DNA from: Ziziphus jujuba
Lineage: Eukaryota; Streptophyta; Magnoliopsida; Rosales; Rhamnaceae
Direction: 5' to 3'
Assembly: GCF_031755915.1 (NCBI RefSeq)
Contig: NC_083379.1
Coordinates: forward strand, 20,656,001 to 20,720,000
DNA length: 64,000 bases
Positions 8,601-20,693 of this stretch are shown here, in pieces. A model generated the notes under the pieces. The model ran no database searches and was not told the DNA's origin. It saw only the letters and a list, made by a program, of their open reading frames with translations. Positions within the stretch are counted from its first letter, which is position 1, and each line of letters begins with the position of its first letter. Made by a program: the position numbers and the translations under genes.

Positions 8601-11600
8601 AAAGGGATGGAACTATGGATATGAAGGGAATAATTATACATCATCAATTGGATTTTCTTCATTCGATTCCAATGGCTATTCCATGGATCGAAAGGGGTTG
8701 ACAGTGCCATTGACTTGTTCTCAATCACATATGTCAAGTGAAAGAAAATCCATTTTTTTGAAGGATGAAGAACAAGATGAGATGTTTGGACATGGCCGCA
8801 TTATGGAGCATTCTTACTCTGTGGATGATACATTTTTTGACCAAGTTAAGTCATCATTTTCTGGTGTTTCTTATTTGTCTGGGCAGAAGACTGGGTGCTT
8901 TACGGATGAGAAAGATGACATAATTGTTGCATCTAACAAGGCTTATCATTCTCGAGATAATATTAATGGAAGTGTGGCATCCACCATTGATAATGGGCAT
9001 TTTAATTTAAATGCAGAAGTGTATTTTCCCTGTCCTCAGCCGCTTGATTCAAATGAGAATCAACCTAAATGTTTGGGCTCTCATCTTTCAAAAGTCAGTC
9101 CAGAATCAACTCATAGTAATTTCTCAGAGAAATCCTTTGTAGAGGATGATTCTGATGTTTGTATAATTGAACATATGAGTCATCCTGCTCCCTCAAATAG
9201 GTTGCCACCATTAAAAAATAACCTTGTTACATCACAACATTGTACACTTGGTGACAATTACATGGGATTTGGGGGGATGAGGCTTAAGGCAAGAGATGAA
9301 AGTTTGATTTTACGTCAAGCATTGCAGGTTAGCTCTTTTTGGTTGGTGTGGTCAATGCTCCTAGTAATTTTTTATTGTTTTGATGTTATCATAATGGATG
9401 TGGTTGCACTGCTGATTTTATCTTAGACTTAACTGGGATAGGAATAGTTTTGTTGTATCTAAATATTTCAATTCTGTGCTAGATGGTTTTTTACCATTTG
9501 CAATATGGTCAAATGAGCCTTAAAATTTTATTTTATTTTTTGGGTTTTTTTGGTTTTTGGTTTTGTTTTTGTTTCTTTTTTTGTTTTTTGTTTTTGTTTT
9601 TTTGTTTTTGTGTTTTTTTTTGTTTTTGTTTTTTTTCTCCCCTTTCTCTTTTGTGCCTAGATGTATGGAATTTGTTACCTGGCATCTTACAACGTCTGTT
9701 GAAGTGTGTACTTTGTTGGTACTTGGTCAAATGCATTTTGGATATCCATGGCTGCATCACATGTCCAAATATAGTACCCTTTAGAAAAATCCTTTCTAAT
9801 GGAATATTTCTATATGGTTTCCTTTTGCTTCTAATTACCAAGATGATCCATAGGTGTGCATGTGAATTTGCTTTAATTCTCATTTTTATGTATTTGTGCA
9901 TTGTATCTGAGGTACTTTTCAAAGTTGCCTTTTGGACACTTGGCCATATAATAGTTGTGCATTTTTGTTGGAACTCTTATTGGTGATATGTATTTCACTA
10001 ATATGAGCACTATTGCTTTTGATCTAAGAACTTTATGCTTAATGCCATCCATTCAGGATCTTTCACAGCCAAAATCAGAAGCTAGTCCACCAGATGGAGT
10101 TCTTACAGTACCTCTCTTACGCCATCAGGTTTGAAATCTCTCTCCTTTTACTTTCTTTCATTGGGGATATCCAAGGTCTGTGGTCTTTGTAGTTGAGATG
10201 TAGTGGAGTATTACATAATTCACAATGTCCCCATTTGGAGTGATAATTTCAAGGTGTATGGTTCTAAAACAATGAACTGCAATTATCATTAATGCAGGTC
10301 CTTTTAGTGCTTAGAAATAGTATTTCCACTTTGTGATTTAAAGAAATTTATTAATGTGTTAGTATTTCTTGCTACATAGGAGATAAAACCTTTTAGGTGG
10401 TTATGGCAGTCCCATTTTATATCATTTTTCTAATAGAGTAAGTTCACATTTTTTTCTTATCCTAGTGTAAGAATTTAGAAAAGCTTGGTGGTAATCAGCA
10501 ATATTAGTTAAGTCATCTCAAACTGTGGATGGAACAGTTATTTTCCATTTGTTACAATTATAAACAATAAATTCAATATTATTTTTCAGAATGGTTGAAA
10601 TCCTGTTGAGTGACTCCAAATTGCATGTCCTTCCCCAATTCTCCTCCATCCCCAACTTGAATATCTGATATCAACTTTCAAGCTTGTGTTTACTTATCAT
10701 CTGTCATGTTTACATTCTGTGTCTTTATGTTTATTGCCCCTAACTTTGATGGCTCATTGAGCAGAAAATTGCTCTATCATGGATGGTTCAGAAGGAGACA
10801 GCTAATGTGCACTGCGCTGGTGGAATTCTTGCAGATGACCAGGTTTGTCCTTTAATATTAATTTGTCGGTGAAACTTGCTAGCACTCATTTAAGGAGTAG
10901 TTCTTCTTAATATTGTAGTGGTTTTATGTAATCATTGTTTTGTAGGGATTGGGAAAAACAATATCAACAATTGCACTTATACTTAAGGAAAGGCCTCCAT
11001 CGTTTAGACCTTGTCAAGACATAAAATGTGAGATGGAAACCCTGAATTTGGATGAGGATGAAGATGAAGATGTGCTTCCTAAGATTAGTGGAATGAAGCA
11101 AGAATCAGATACCCGTCAGGTTATGCCAAATGGAACACCAATGAAGAGCATGAATTCTTTGCCAAGTGGAAGACCAGCTGCAGGGACCCTTGTTGTTTGT
11201 CCTACCAGTGTTTTGCGACAATGGGCTGAGGAGTTGCATAATAAGGTGAGCAGCATAGCTAACCTCTCTGTGCTAGTCTACCATGGCAGCAACCGTACAA
11301 GGGATCCGTGTGAGTTGGCAAAGTATGATGTTGTCCTTACAACATACTCTATTGTCAGCATGGAAGTACCAAAGCAACCTCTTGTTGATGACGATGATGA
11401 GGACAAAGGTGAACCAGAGTATCATACATATCCAACTATGGGACTCTCCTCCAGTAAGAAAAGGAAATATCCTCCCAGTTCTGATAAAAAAAGTTCAAAG
11501 GAAAAAAAAGGATTGAACGGTGCAGTGCTTGAGTCTGTTGCTCGTCCGCTTGCAAAGGTTGGGTGGTTTAGGGTTGTCTTGGATGAGGCCCAGAGCATCA

Positions 11601-12189
11601 AGAATCACAGAACACAAGTAGCTAGAGCCTGTTGGGGTCTTCGTGCTAAACGTAGGTGGTGCTTGTCGGGGACTCCTATCCAGAATGCAATTGATGATCT
11701 TTATAGCTACTTCAGATTTCTCAAATATGAACCTTATGCTATATATAAGTCCTTCTGTTCCAGTATTAAGGTCCCAATTAATAAGAATCCATCGAAAGGG
11801 TACAAGAAACTACAAGCTGTTTTGAAGACAATAATGTTACGTCGTACCAAAGGTGAGACTGTATACAATACTTTCATTCATTGATTATGTATTGTTCTGC
11901 ACCTGTGTGTTATAGTTATTGTACTAGTTAGTTCCGTGGCTTATTGGTCCATTGTGGACTTCAATTTGTATTTGAAAGGGAACACCTATGTGGATTGGTT
12001 GTCTTTGCCCTCTTGAAAAAGAAAAAGAGGGATTGGTACATTGTGCAGTTGTATGTTAGCTTGGATAAATGCCTCATGTTGCTACACTCTTTTTTAAGGA
12101 TACACAAGTATCTGATCAACCACTTTGACCTCGAGGTTTTTTATTATGTTATCCTTTTGGTTTAAGTAATTGTTATTGTTGTTGTTGTT

Positions 12190-12242
<53 letters not shown>

Positions 12243-13169
12243 TGTGGGGGGGGGGGATGGTTGTTGTTGCTGTAATGTAAAGTTATGCATTGGCATGCTC
12301 ATTCGCAGTGTTAATATGAAATGATGTTGACTTTTGATTGTCTGATGCTATTGTTTGCTATAGGCACACTTCTTGATGGGAGACCTATTGTTACTTTACC
12401 ACCAAAATATATTGAGTTGAAGAAGGTGGACTTTTCACAGAAAGAACGCGATTTCTATTCCAGACTAGAGTCTGACTCGCGTGCTCAGTTTGAAGTATGT
12501 TTACAGTAGAAAATTTGGGGATTTTATTCTGGAGTTTTCTTTTGTGATTGTCGTTTTGTCTACTTGAAAGAAAGCTATAAGCCTTGGTATCTGGTCATGT
12601 TCTTATGGTTTAAATTTTAGTGATGATTGGACTTCTGAATATATATGCTTGCCATTTCAGGAATATGCAGCAGCTGGAACCGTTAAACAAAATTATGTCA
12701 ACATTTTGTTGATGCTCTTGCGTCTTCGACAAGCTTGTGATCACCCTCTTCTTGTCAAGAATTTGGATTCACATTCATCATGGAGATCGTCAATTGATGC
12801 GGCAAAGAAACTTTCTCGAGATGAACAAAAACATCTTCTGAATTGCTTGGAAGCTTCTTTAGCAATTTGTGGCATCTGCAATGTATGTATTATTGAATTT
12901 GATTTCCCAAAATTTCATTCTAAGTATGCTTTTTTGAAATTGAAGTGTACTTTATGGTTTTATAAATGGGTGCATCCTGTTATACATGTTTGGCTTGAGG
13001 CTGCTTATTTTGCTTCTTTTACCTTTGACCTTTTACTGTACACAGTTTGTTAGCCTTAGGTCTTCTTCCATCTGTGTTGATATATTTTTCATGAATTGTT
13101 GGTTTGATTTAAACTTTTTTTTAACTTTATACTGCATGCTAAGACTGAAATTCGTACACAATTGCACAG

Positions 13170-13211
<42 letters not shown>

Positions 13212-13794
13212 ATATATATATTTATATGTATGTTATATATATATATATTATGTATGTATGTACTTGTGTAAGATTATATAGGTAAATCCTTAGGTATAAT
13301 CCTGGTCACATCAGGATTTTGTGACTATGATAAAGTCTGGATGCATGCCTATTGACATCTGGTGGTATGTATAACTCCAAATTATACCCACGACGAGATG
13401 TGGTGAGGTGTGCATCGGCATTTTATTAAAGTCAGGATATCCTTTCTTTCTTGCTCAAAATTATATAGGTATCTATGTGTACAGTTCTTATCCAGTGAGG
13501 ATGTTATAAAGTAAGGATATAGTACAAATCAGTCAGGGCAAATTGGTCATTTTCACTTAAGTCTCAGGTTTTTTCTTTTTGCATTGTATCCGGAGTGGGT
13601 AATTATCCTGTATGTATATATATAGTTTTGATGTAATGAGAACCATCGTCTACTTTATAATAAGAGCCATACTTGTGTTGATGCCATAGAACAATTCTAC
13701 CTCATACATGATTAAAACTAAAAACACTAACATGGTGGGGTGGCAATTAGCACTTGCAATATTGGTGATGTTATTCAGCTGTCTTCTTTGAAAA

Positions 13795-13827
<33 letters not shown>

Positions 13828-16331
13828 TTTTTTTAAATTTATTATATTTTGGTGGTAGGGATGTTTGATACTTGATATAGGTCATGCCTTCTGTATCTGA
13901 AGAAAAAGAGGACTTTTAAGAAATGGATAAAATGGCTTGTGAAAATTGATGGCCTAAAAATCAGGACCATGATGGGTGTTTCTCTGGTGGATCCATATTC
14001 ATTCTTTTAATAAAAATAGTTAAGCCTGGTGAGGCTGTGATACTGTAAAAATTGGCATTCAGTGTTCATGTATATTTTATTATAATTTTTCAGTATGAAG
14101 CTGGTTTGCCATTTAATGCATCATGGTGACAGTCAGGATGGCAACTTGCCATTCATATTTCCTGCCCAGCTTGGTATTGAACCCTGCTGTGGTCAAAATG
14201 CTTACAGATCAAAAAGAATAATTAAAAAAATAAATTTACCAATTAATGTCAGGATTGGCTGCACAGCCATATTATAGATGTGCATATTCACATTGCAACT
14301 TTTGAATTCTTCCCATCTAGGAGGGAACTTATGACATACACATATAACAAGCATCACTTTGTTTCTGGATGTCAAAAACACTCGGATATGTATGCTGGCA
14401 AAATTGTGGAAAAATGGTAGGAGAGTATTATAGATACTTAAAAGTTGTTTTTTCTTTTTCTTCAATTTGGATTTGTTTTTATTGGGACTTAAGAGAACTA
14501 TGCCTGTGGTTTATTGATGATCAACTCGCCGTTATATGTACCTATGGTGCACATGTTTGACTGTGGCCTTTGATTATTTGTTAGTCCTTTTCTAATATCT
14601 GTCATCTAAGTGGTGTTTTAATTGAATCTAGCGTTAGGCTTCTTCCAGGATGATTAATTTGTCAGACTTTTGTCTACTGACAACTGCCAACTCTTTTTGA
14701 TTATTTAATAGGACCCACCCGAAGATGCTGTCGTTTCCAAATGTGGGCATGTATTCTGCAAGCAGTGCATTTGTGAACATCTTACTGGTGATGATAACCA
14801 GTGTCCCAGTACAAATTGCAAAATTCGCCTCAATGTGTCTTTAGTGTTTTCAAAAACCACATTGAACAGTGCTTTATGTGATCAGCAGCCTAAACAGGAT
14901 GGTTCCCTAGAATGTGGTGGCTCAGAAGTTGTCGAGACAGTAGAGTCTTCTTTTGATGATATTTATGATTCATCCAAGATCAAGGCTGCCATTGAGGTCC
15001 TACAGTCATTATGTAAACCACAGGATTGTTTATCAACAAATAGTTCAATTCAGAGCACTTTGGATGGAAAGCCCAGCTGTGCTGAAAATTCACTCGAAAG
15101 TCGTGGAGGAGAATATTCAATAGAGGATATTCCTGATAGACACAATTTGGATGTGGAAAAAAGTTCTAATAATTCAGTCATGGTTGCTGGACAGAAAGCA
15201 ATAGTGTTTTCCCAGTGGACAAGAATGCTGGACTTGCTTGAAGCTTGTCTTAAAAATTCTTCTATTCAGTACAGAAGACTCGATGGAACGATGTCAGTAC
15301 TTGCCAGAGACAAAGCTGTGAAAGATTTTAACACCCTCCCGGAGGTTTGTGGAAATCATAGAATCTCTCCTGTTATATGCAATAAGATTTCCTTTTTCGC
15401 TATGAATTCGTTAAGATATTCAAAACCTCTTTCCAGTCTTCTAAGTTGATTTCTTTTGGTATTCTTAAGTAAGGTTCTGACTTCTGACCCCATTTTTCTT
15501 TTAGGTGTCTGTTATAATTATGTCTTTGAAGGCAGCCAGTCTTGGCCTCAACATGGTTGCAGCTTGTCATGTCCTACTGTTGGACCTATGGTGGAATCCT
15601 ACCACAGAAGACCAAGCAATTGATAGAGCACATCGGATTGGGCAGACTCGCCCTGTTACAGTTTTACGGTTAACTGTTAGAGATACTGTTGAAGATCGTA
15701 TTTTGGCTCTTCAGGTACTGAACGTGTATTATTTTGTAAATTTGTTTCTTCATGGGATTATAACGTGTCTTTGGAACAATAGTTATGCGATCTGAGTATA
15801 GTCAGGATTATTTTAAATTTTCTAAAGAAGTTCGAATTGCAGGATTTATAGCTAATGGTGATGGTACAGTGAAAATTTTATGTAGAGACATGGAAAATTC
15901 TGATTTCTTATTGACCTAATTTTATTAATCATGTATTTGAGTGAGTACTTGTTAACTTACAGCTATCACTGGATTTAGTAGATTTATATTGATTTTGGTA
16001 TCATTTATCATGTATTTGTCTTTTTATCTTTGGAGCTACACATTTACGTCTATTTTTTGTGAAGCTACGATTGTTGGTTGAAGATATCAGCTTTTGGTTT
16101 TTGGTTGGTTATTCGTGCTTAAGAAAATTAAATATTTTGCATCATTTTGGACAAGAAGCTAATAGAAATATCTTGGACTAGTTACCTTCTTCTGTTGTAT
16201 GACTTTTGCTTATGTCTTTTTCACAGCAAAAAAAGAGAGAGATGGTTGCATCTGCTTTTGGGGAGGATGAAACTGGTGGTCGTCAAACTCGTCTCACCGT
16301 AGAAGATCTGAAGTACCTGTTCATGATGTGA
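5648..16331 (+). CDS. CHR28: SNF2-family ATPase/RING-finger protein, CHR27/CHR28-like (helicase-like transcription factor)
   Basis: Twelve exons fit in phase: 5648-5809, 7417-7492, 7631-8053, 8189-9327, 10057-10128, 10765-10842, 10946-11852, 12364-12494, 12661-12882, 14712-15344, 15505-15714, 16227-16331. This gives 1385 aa. All introns are GT-AG. The first ~600 residues are acidic, Ser-rich and unlike any domain except a SUMO-interacting-type stretch DVCIIE (543-548). The ATPase domain follows: PLLRHQ, then GILADDQGLGKT (Walker A, K654), DEAQ (863-866), SGTPIQN and the RRTKG segment. A C3HC4 RING is inserted between the ATPase lobes: C1066, C1069, C1081, H1083, C1086, C1089, C1101, C1106. 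The helicase C lobe ends with LLDLWWNP and [10 protein letters not shown]. This order is that of RAD5/HLTF-type proteins, and wording of the motifs matches Arabidopsis CHR27/CHR28 (FRG1/2), nuclear proteins linked to RNA-directed DNA methylation and SUMO-targeted ubiquitination. The exact orthologue is uncertain. The intron at 12883-14711 splits the RING after its first two cysteines. Confidence 0.88.
12191..12256 (+). repeat. Compound poly-T / (TG)n / poly-G tract in an intron
   Basis: A T run of 39 bases is followed by about eight TG units and a G run of 11, inside the intron between exons 7 and 8 of the SNF2/RING gene. It lies about 110 bp upstream of the exon 8 acceptor. Length may be unreliable in the assembly. 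Confidence 0.85.
13170..13222 (+). repeat. (TA)n microsatellite in intron 9
   Basis: Alternating TA interrupted by TTTA, inside the 1.8-kb intron that splits the RING domain. A second AT-rich block continues to about 13249, and an (ATT)n run lies at 13798-13827. Another intronic simple repeat of this gene is (TC)n at 7025-7049. Confidence 0.9.
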
Positions 16332-17029
16332 TTAGAGAGCATTAACAGGTTTGGCAGACATAATTTTGCTAACACAGGTATTATCGATAGGTTTGTTTCT
16401 GACAGTGGCAACAGTGATACTTGATTATCTGACAATAGATCTAAAAGGAGTAACAAGAGGCATTACTGATGAGAAGATTATGTTAAATCTTTTATAGAAT
16501 CGCATGATCCATTTTTTTTTAATTTTTTCTTACTGGTGCCTCGTAATTTGTATAGCATGTTGATATCCGTTGTCTTAAAGCTAGCTAAGAGATGAAATTC
16601 AGTTGATATTTTTTGTTTTTCTAAATGTAAATGATAGAAGGTAGTTTCCCATTCTCCTTATTTTGTTTCATAGTTTGTTTAGCGATACACAGAGGTTAGA
16701 AACTAGATTGTATTGGCAGATTTGAAATTTGATTGTATTGTTTCCTCGATCTGGTCATTTTAATGATTTATTGTATAAAAATTTTACACTTAATATGGAA
16801 TGGCAAAGTAGTTCTATGGTTACATCCTAGTTTGTTGTTATACTAAAAACAACCTTGTATCTGTTTACACCTTTGCTGTTTCATTTTTGAAGTTGCTATA
16901 TCAGTTTGGCTATCATCGATTTGTTGGCCAGAAGCAAATGTTTGAGAGGGTTTGGAAAAAGTGAGATTTATTATGGAAAATTGTGGATGACTTGAGTCCC
17001 TCTGATGGGCTAATAGAAACCATTGTGAG
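16332..17029. other. 3' flank of the SNF2/RING gene
   Basis: Follows the TGA at 16329-16331. Probably 3' UTR and short intergenic DNA. No further coding exon was found after the stop. The tRNA-like gene begins at its right end. Confidence 0.55.
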
Positions 17030-17100
17030 GGTTCCACGGTGTAGTGGTCAGGACATTGGATTCTAAATCCGGTAACCCGAGTTCAACTCTCAGTGGGACA
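17030..17100 (+). tRNA. tRNA-Gln-like gene with CTA anticodon (possible amber suppressor or pseudogene)
   Basis: The 71 bases fold as a cloverleaf: acceptor 17030-17036 with 17094-17100, D arm 17039-17054, anticodon arm 17056-17072, four-base variable loop 17073-17076, T arm 17077-17093. Arm lengths and sequence resemble plant nuclear tRNA-Gln. The anticodon loop TTCTAAA gives anticodon CTA (17063-17065), which would read UAG; a Gln CTG gene needs one G-to-A change to become this. Defects are visible: G1 opposite A72 in the acceptor, one G-G mismatch in the D stem and one C-A mismatch in the T stem. T-runs after the gene (17105-17108, 17110-17114) could terminate RNA polymerase III. It may be a decaying Gln copy or a rarely expressed suppressor tRNA. 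Confidence 0.72.
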
Positions 17101-17490
17101 TCAATTTTATTTTTCTTGGGAGCCAAAAATTGCCACCAATGTTTACAGTTGCATTGAATCGTATAAACTCTCTGCTTTGCCACTATTTTTTTTTATTTTT
17201 TTTCGCAAGAGAAATCCTTATACATAAATTGATTTGTTGTCGTTGTGCACCATTCGAATTACCCGCGTCTCACCTAAAAATCAATCAATCACCCAGAGTC
17301 TCATAAAAAATTTGAGGATTATTATCAAATACAAAATATAGAGATGCTGGACAATAATAATGAAATATTTTCTGTACTCCACAATTTTAAGCATCACAAG
17401 TATAAAAATTTACCATATATGAACAACAACGCAAAATGCGTGATGTTTCATTCTCCACAGGACAATAATCTAATCTTATGTAATCATCAA
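17101..17490. other. Spacer between the tRNA-like gene and the hydrolase gene
   Basis: AT-rich DNA containing pol III-type T-runs at its left edge and probably the 3' UTR of the minus-strand hydrolase at its right. Nothing else was recognised. Confidence 0.5.
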
Positions 17491-18444
17491 TCAGCACCTA
17501 TCATTCAACCATGAAACAATATCAGCACGAACGATTTCCACATTCTCATCAGTCTCACCAAACAGCAAAGAATGCATCATTCCATCATAAATCTTGATGG
17601 TTTTGTCTTGGCTTTTTGCTTCTTCATACAGAGCTCTGCTCACATTCGGATCAGTCACAACATCAGCACTTCCATGTACAACGATGAACGGAAGCTTCAC
17701 ATCGCTTATTCTTCTACTCAAATACTCCGTCACTCTCAGCAGCTCCACTACCGTACCCAACCGCGGTTTTCCCCTGTACCTCATCGGGTTCTTATCGGCT
17801 ATTATCTTCTTCTCGTTCACCTTGACGGACTTGTACATAAGATCCGGAGTCGGAACGATAGCCAAAGTCGGGAAGAATCTCGCTACTTGGGTTAAAATTT
17901 GAGGGATTGGCCATTTGGGTTTCACATTATCGGAGATTTTACACATGGGTGCCACCAGAATCGCGCCCTTGAAACCATCGGGATCGGAAAAATGGATCAG
18001 GAGGCAAATCGCACCTCCCATCGACTCGCCGTAGAGGAAGGAAGGCAGGCCATGGAATTGAGGGTCTTGTTTGATGGAATTGAAGAAGGAAAGGCAATCT
18101 TGGACGACAAGATCAACGCAGGGTACGAAAGCCCTAAGACCGTCGGATCGGCCATGGCCTTCGAGGTCGAGAGCGAAGCAGGCGAAACCCTTCTGGGCAA
18201 GAAAGATGGCGGTGGCCTGGAAAGTCCAACTGATGTCGTTTCCATAGCCATGGACCATGAAGATGAGGCCGCGAGGAGGAGTAGAAGTGGAGGAAAGGGG
18301 AAGCCATAAGCGGGTGAAGAGTTTCAAGCCTCTTGGGGTGGTGTAGATGGAAGAGAAGGCTTTGATGCCTTGGAGTTTGTAGTAGTCTTGCTCTGGAGTG
18401 TTGCCCCAGTAATGGAGGAGGGTTTGAGTTTGGCCTTCATCCAT
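17491..18444 (-). CDS. Alpha/beta hydrolase, monoacylglycerol lipase / caffeoylshikimate esterase-like
   Basis: A single-exon gene of 317 aa, the usual length for plant MAGL-type hydrolases. Visible motifs: oxyanion-hole region HGYG (65-68), GHGRSDG (96-102), nucleophile elbow GESMGG with Ser141, Asp261 in HGSADVVTD, and His291 in GMMHSLLFGE, so the catalytic triad is complete. No signal peptide or membrane segment is apparent, suggesting a cytosolic or peripheral enzyme. The family hydrolyses monoacylglycerols or lysophospholipids; one member, CSE, cleaves caffeoyl shikimate in lignin synthesis. Sequence cannot settle the substrate: it looks closer to the generic MAGLs than to CSE itself. 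The ATG at 18444 agrees with family start sites. Many relatives have introns, so a one-exon structure may be ancestral or reflect retroposition. Confidence 0.9.
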   Translation of the reverse strand: MDEGQTQTLLHYWGNTPEQDYYKLQGIKAFSSIYTTPRGLKLFTRLWLPLSSTSTPPRGLIFMVHGYGNDISWTFQATAIFLAQKGFACFALDLEGHGRSDGLRAFVPCVDLVVQDCLSFFNSIKQDPQFHGLPSFLYGESMGGAICLLIHFSDPDGFKGAILVAPMCKISDNVKPKWPIPQILTQVARFFPTLAIVPTPDLMYKSVKVNEKKIIADKNPMRYRGKPRLGTVVELLRVTEYLSRRISDVKLPFIVVHGSADVVTDPNVSRALYEEAKSQDKTIKIYDGMMHSLLFGETDENVEIVRADIVSWLNDRC

Positions 18445-20284
18445 TTTTTCAGAATTTGGGATTTTCCTTTTTTTGATTTTTTTGGGGTAAATTTTTCGGA
18501 AATTGGGATTGGTGGATTGTGCGGGGGCGCTGATTGATGATAACGACGCTGCATTTTTACGCCAGGATGATGGGTACGAATATGATTCAAGGGTGTGTTT
18601 TTGGGCTTCTTCCAGGCCAGCTAAGTCTACAAATTATAGATAGCCCAACAAAGTGGCCTGCCTGGGCTGCCTCTTTTTAAATTTCATGTTATTTTATTTA
18701 TTTATTTATTATTATTATTATGTTAATTTTGAATTAAAGTTTCATATTAACTGACTTACCCATCTTTTTGGATTCTAATATATGATGCTTTACTTATTTG
18801 TTATAATTTATTTTATTTTTGTGATTAAATATTTGAATTCAAAATTATTATAAAAAAAATGACAGAAGCATTATTTGAATAATTGTTCAAGTTTGTGAGA
18901 ATTTAATTTTTTTAGAAAAATGATGATTTTTTTCTAGGTAAAAAATATGAATTCAGATAATTAAATTTTCATTTAGATAGTGAAAAAATTATTTCCATTT
19001 ATAAATATATCATTTAAAAAAAAAATTCTTTTCACAATTCCATTTAATCGCTTTACACATACATAAATTTTAATTACCAAAAATATCCTTTTTATTTTGC
19101 CTTTTCAAAGTAAATATTTTGAGATAATTTGTAATTTAAAAAAAAAAGTAAATATTCTTCATAGTTTTTTCTTCTTTTTTTTTTTTTTTGTTAACTGCAC
19201 TTTCAGTGTTGTCTTGATCTAGTGTTTATTGATACTGTAACCAAAGGGAAATATTCTTTATAGTTCAAAAAAAAAAAAAAAAAAAAAAACTAAATTTTTT
19301 TTATAAAAACTTTCTGCCATTAAAGCGAAGAGACCGTTAGCACCGCTTATGGCATGACGCGGTGGATATCGCACATTTCCGACTACCATCCCTTTGTGCT
19401 GTTTTTCTTTCTTTTTTTTTTTTTTTTTTTTTGGGAAATCTTAAAATGTTCTTTTATTAAAACCCTTAAAAAAAAAAAAAAAAAAGGGCACCGGCAAAGG
19501 TTTTCCAATCGGCGTCCAGTTTTTCGGTGCTATTAGTGACCCTCTTCAACTCTTGAGGCGGTGGATGATATTTGAAGTACAAAATAATATATAAATCAAT
19601 TAAGAGCGAAAAAAATTTATTCATTTATTTATTTTTTTGTATTGCAAGGGGTCTACTAACTCTTTTTAGTAGATGTAGGCGGTGACTCTTTTTTTGATGC
19701 AAGGTGCATAAATTCAAAAAGTACAATATAAAAAAAGAAAAAATGAAAATTTAATAAATAAGATTTTTAAAAAATAAAAGACATTTTAGTACATTCAATA
19801 AATATGAGGCTGTATAGAATTATTTTGGTATTACAATTGAATTTTTTTTTTTAAAAATCCAAGTAGTTTTAAGATTTTTTTTTAAATATAAATTTATCTT
19901 TAATTTATTAAATAATATTAAATTTAATTATTTATAAATTTTAAATTTTTTATTTTTTATCAAACATAATATGAAAGAAATGAAATTAATTTTCAAAAAA
20001 CTGAAATTGAAAATTAGTTTACTTTCAAACTTTAATACTTTTCAGATGCAACTGAAAGGATCAATATAGTGGCAGGGACAAATTTTGAGAAGGAAGGAAA
20101 AGAAAATGTAAAAAAAAATATTCATTTGCTTTGATATGATATAGTATGGGAAAAGGCTAAAACTTGAAAGACAATAATTTGAAATATAAATGTTAAATTA
20201 GTACTAGTTTAACCATTTGTATTATCTAAGATTTGTGAATTAATTACAGGATCATATGATACCTATATTATAACATTATTACCG
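18445..20284. other. AT-rich intergenic DNA with one copy of a dispersed repeat
   Basis: After the hydrolase promoter the sequence is AT-rich with long poly-A and poly-T runs (about 19268-19289, 19410-19432, 19469-19486). The part from about 18990 to 19850 is a diverged copy of sequence near 54.36-55.06 kb and is listed separately. No coding sequence was seen. Confidence 0.6.
18990..19850 (+). repeat. Dispersed repeat, copy 1
   Basis: Shares a series of diverged blocks in the same order and orientation with about 54360-55065: 'cacaattccattta', 'ttccgac..ccatccctttgtg', 'ggtggat', 'ggtctact', and 'attttagtacatt' followed by 'ttttggtattacaatt'. Blocks are separated by indels. There is no ORF and no clear terminal repeat, so the type is unknown; an old LTR or non-coding DNA transposon is possible. 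Confidence 0.55.
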
Positions 20285-20693
20285 AGGAGATGTATTCAAT
20301 TTAGAGTTTTAATAGATTTAAAATGAAGTATTGACTTTAAAAGATTTCATAGATTGTTATAAAATTCTACAAACTCCATAAAAATTTTAAACGAAATCTT
20401 TCGGTTTAAGACTGAATTTCATATTAATAATTTTTTTTACAATTTCATTGTTAAAATCCTTTCAAATCCATTAAAATTCATCATTTTTTTAAAATTAATA
20501 ATTTTTGAATGTCATCATATTTTAAAATAATTCTACAAAATTGAATACACTTAGATTTTAAATCATAAAAATTTATTAAAATCTGAATTGAATATCATTA
20601 GACTTATATGGATTCCTTTAAAATCTAAATCGAATACATCTAAACTTTTACAAATTTTTAAAATCCTTCAAATTATAAATTGAATACACCCCT
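20285..20693. mobile_element. MITE-like element with terminal inverted repeats
   Basis: The left end (around 'aggagatgtattcaattta', 20285-20303) is the diverged inverse of the right end ('taaattgaatacacccct', about 20677-20693). The interior of about 400 bp is AT-rich and non-coding, and repeats shorter versions of the 'ttgaatac' motif. Ends of the form GGGGTGTATTCAATT are common in plant MITEs. I could not define the target duplication. Confidence 0.6.

Noticed and set aside
17572..18309. Plus-strand open frames opposite the hydrolase gene
   Set aside because: They are antisense shadows of a conserved minus-strand coding region with an intact catalytic triad.
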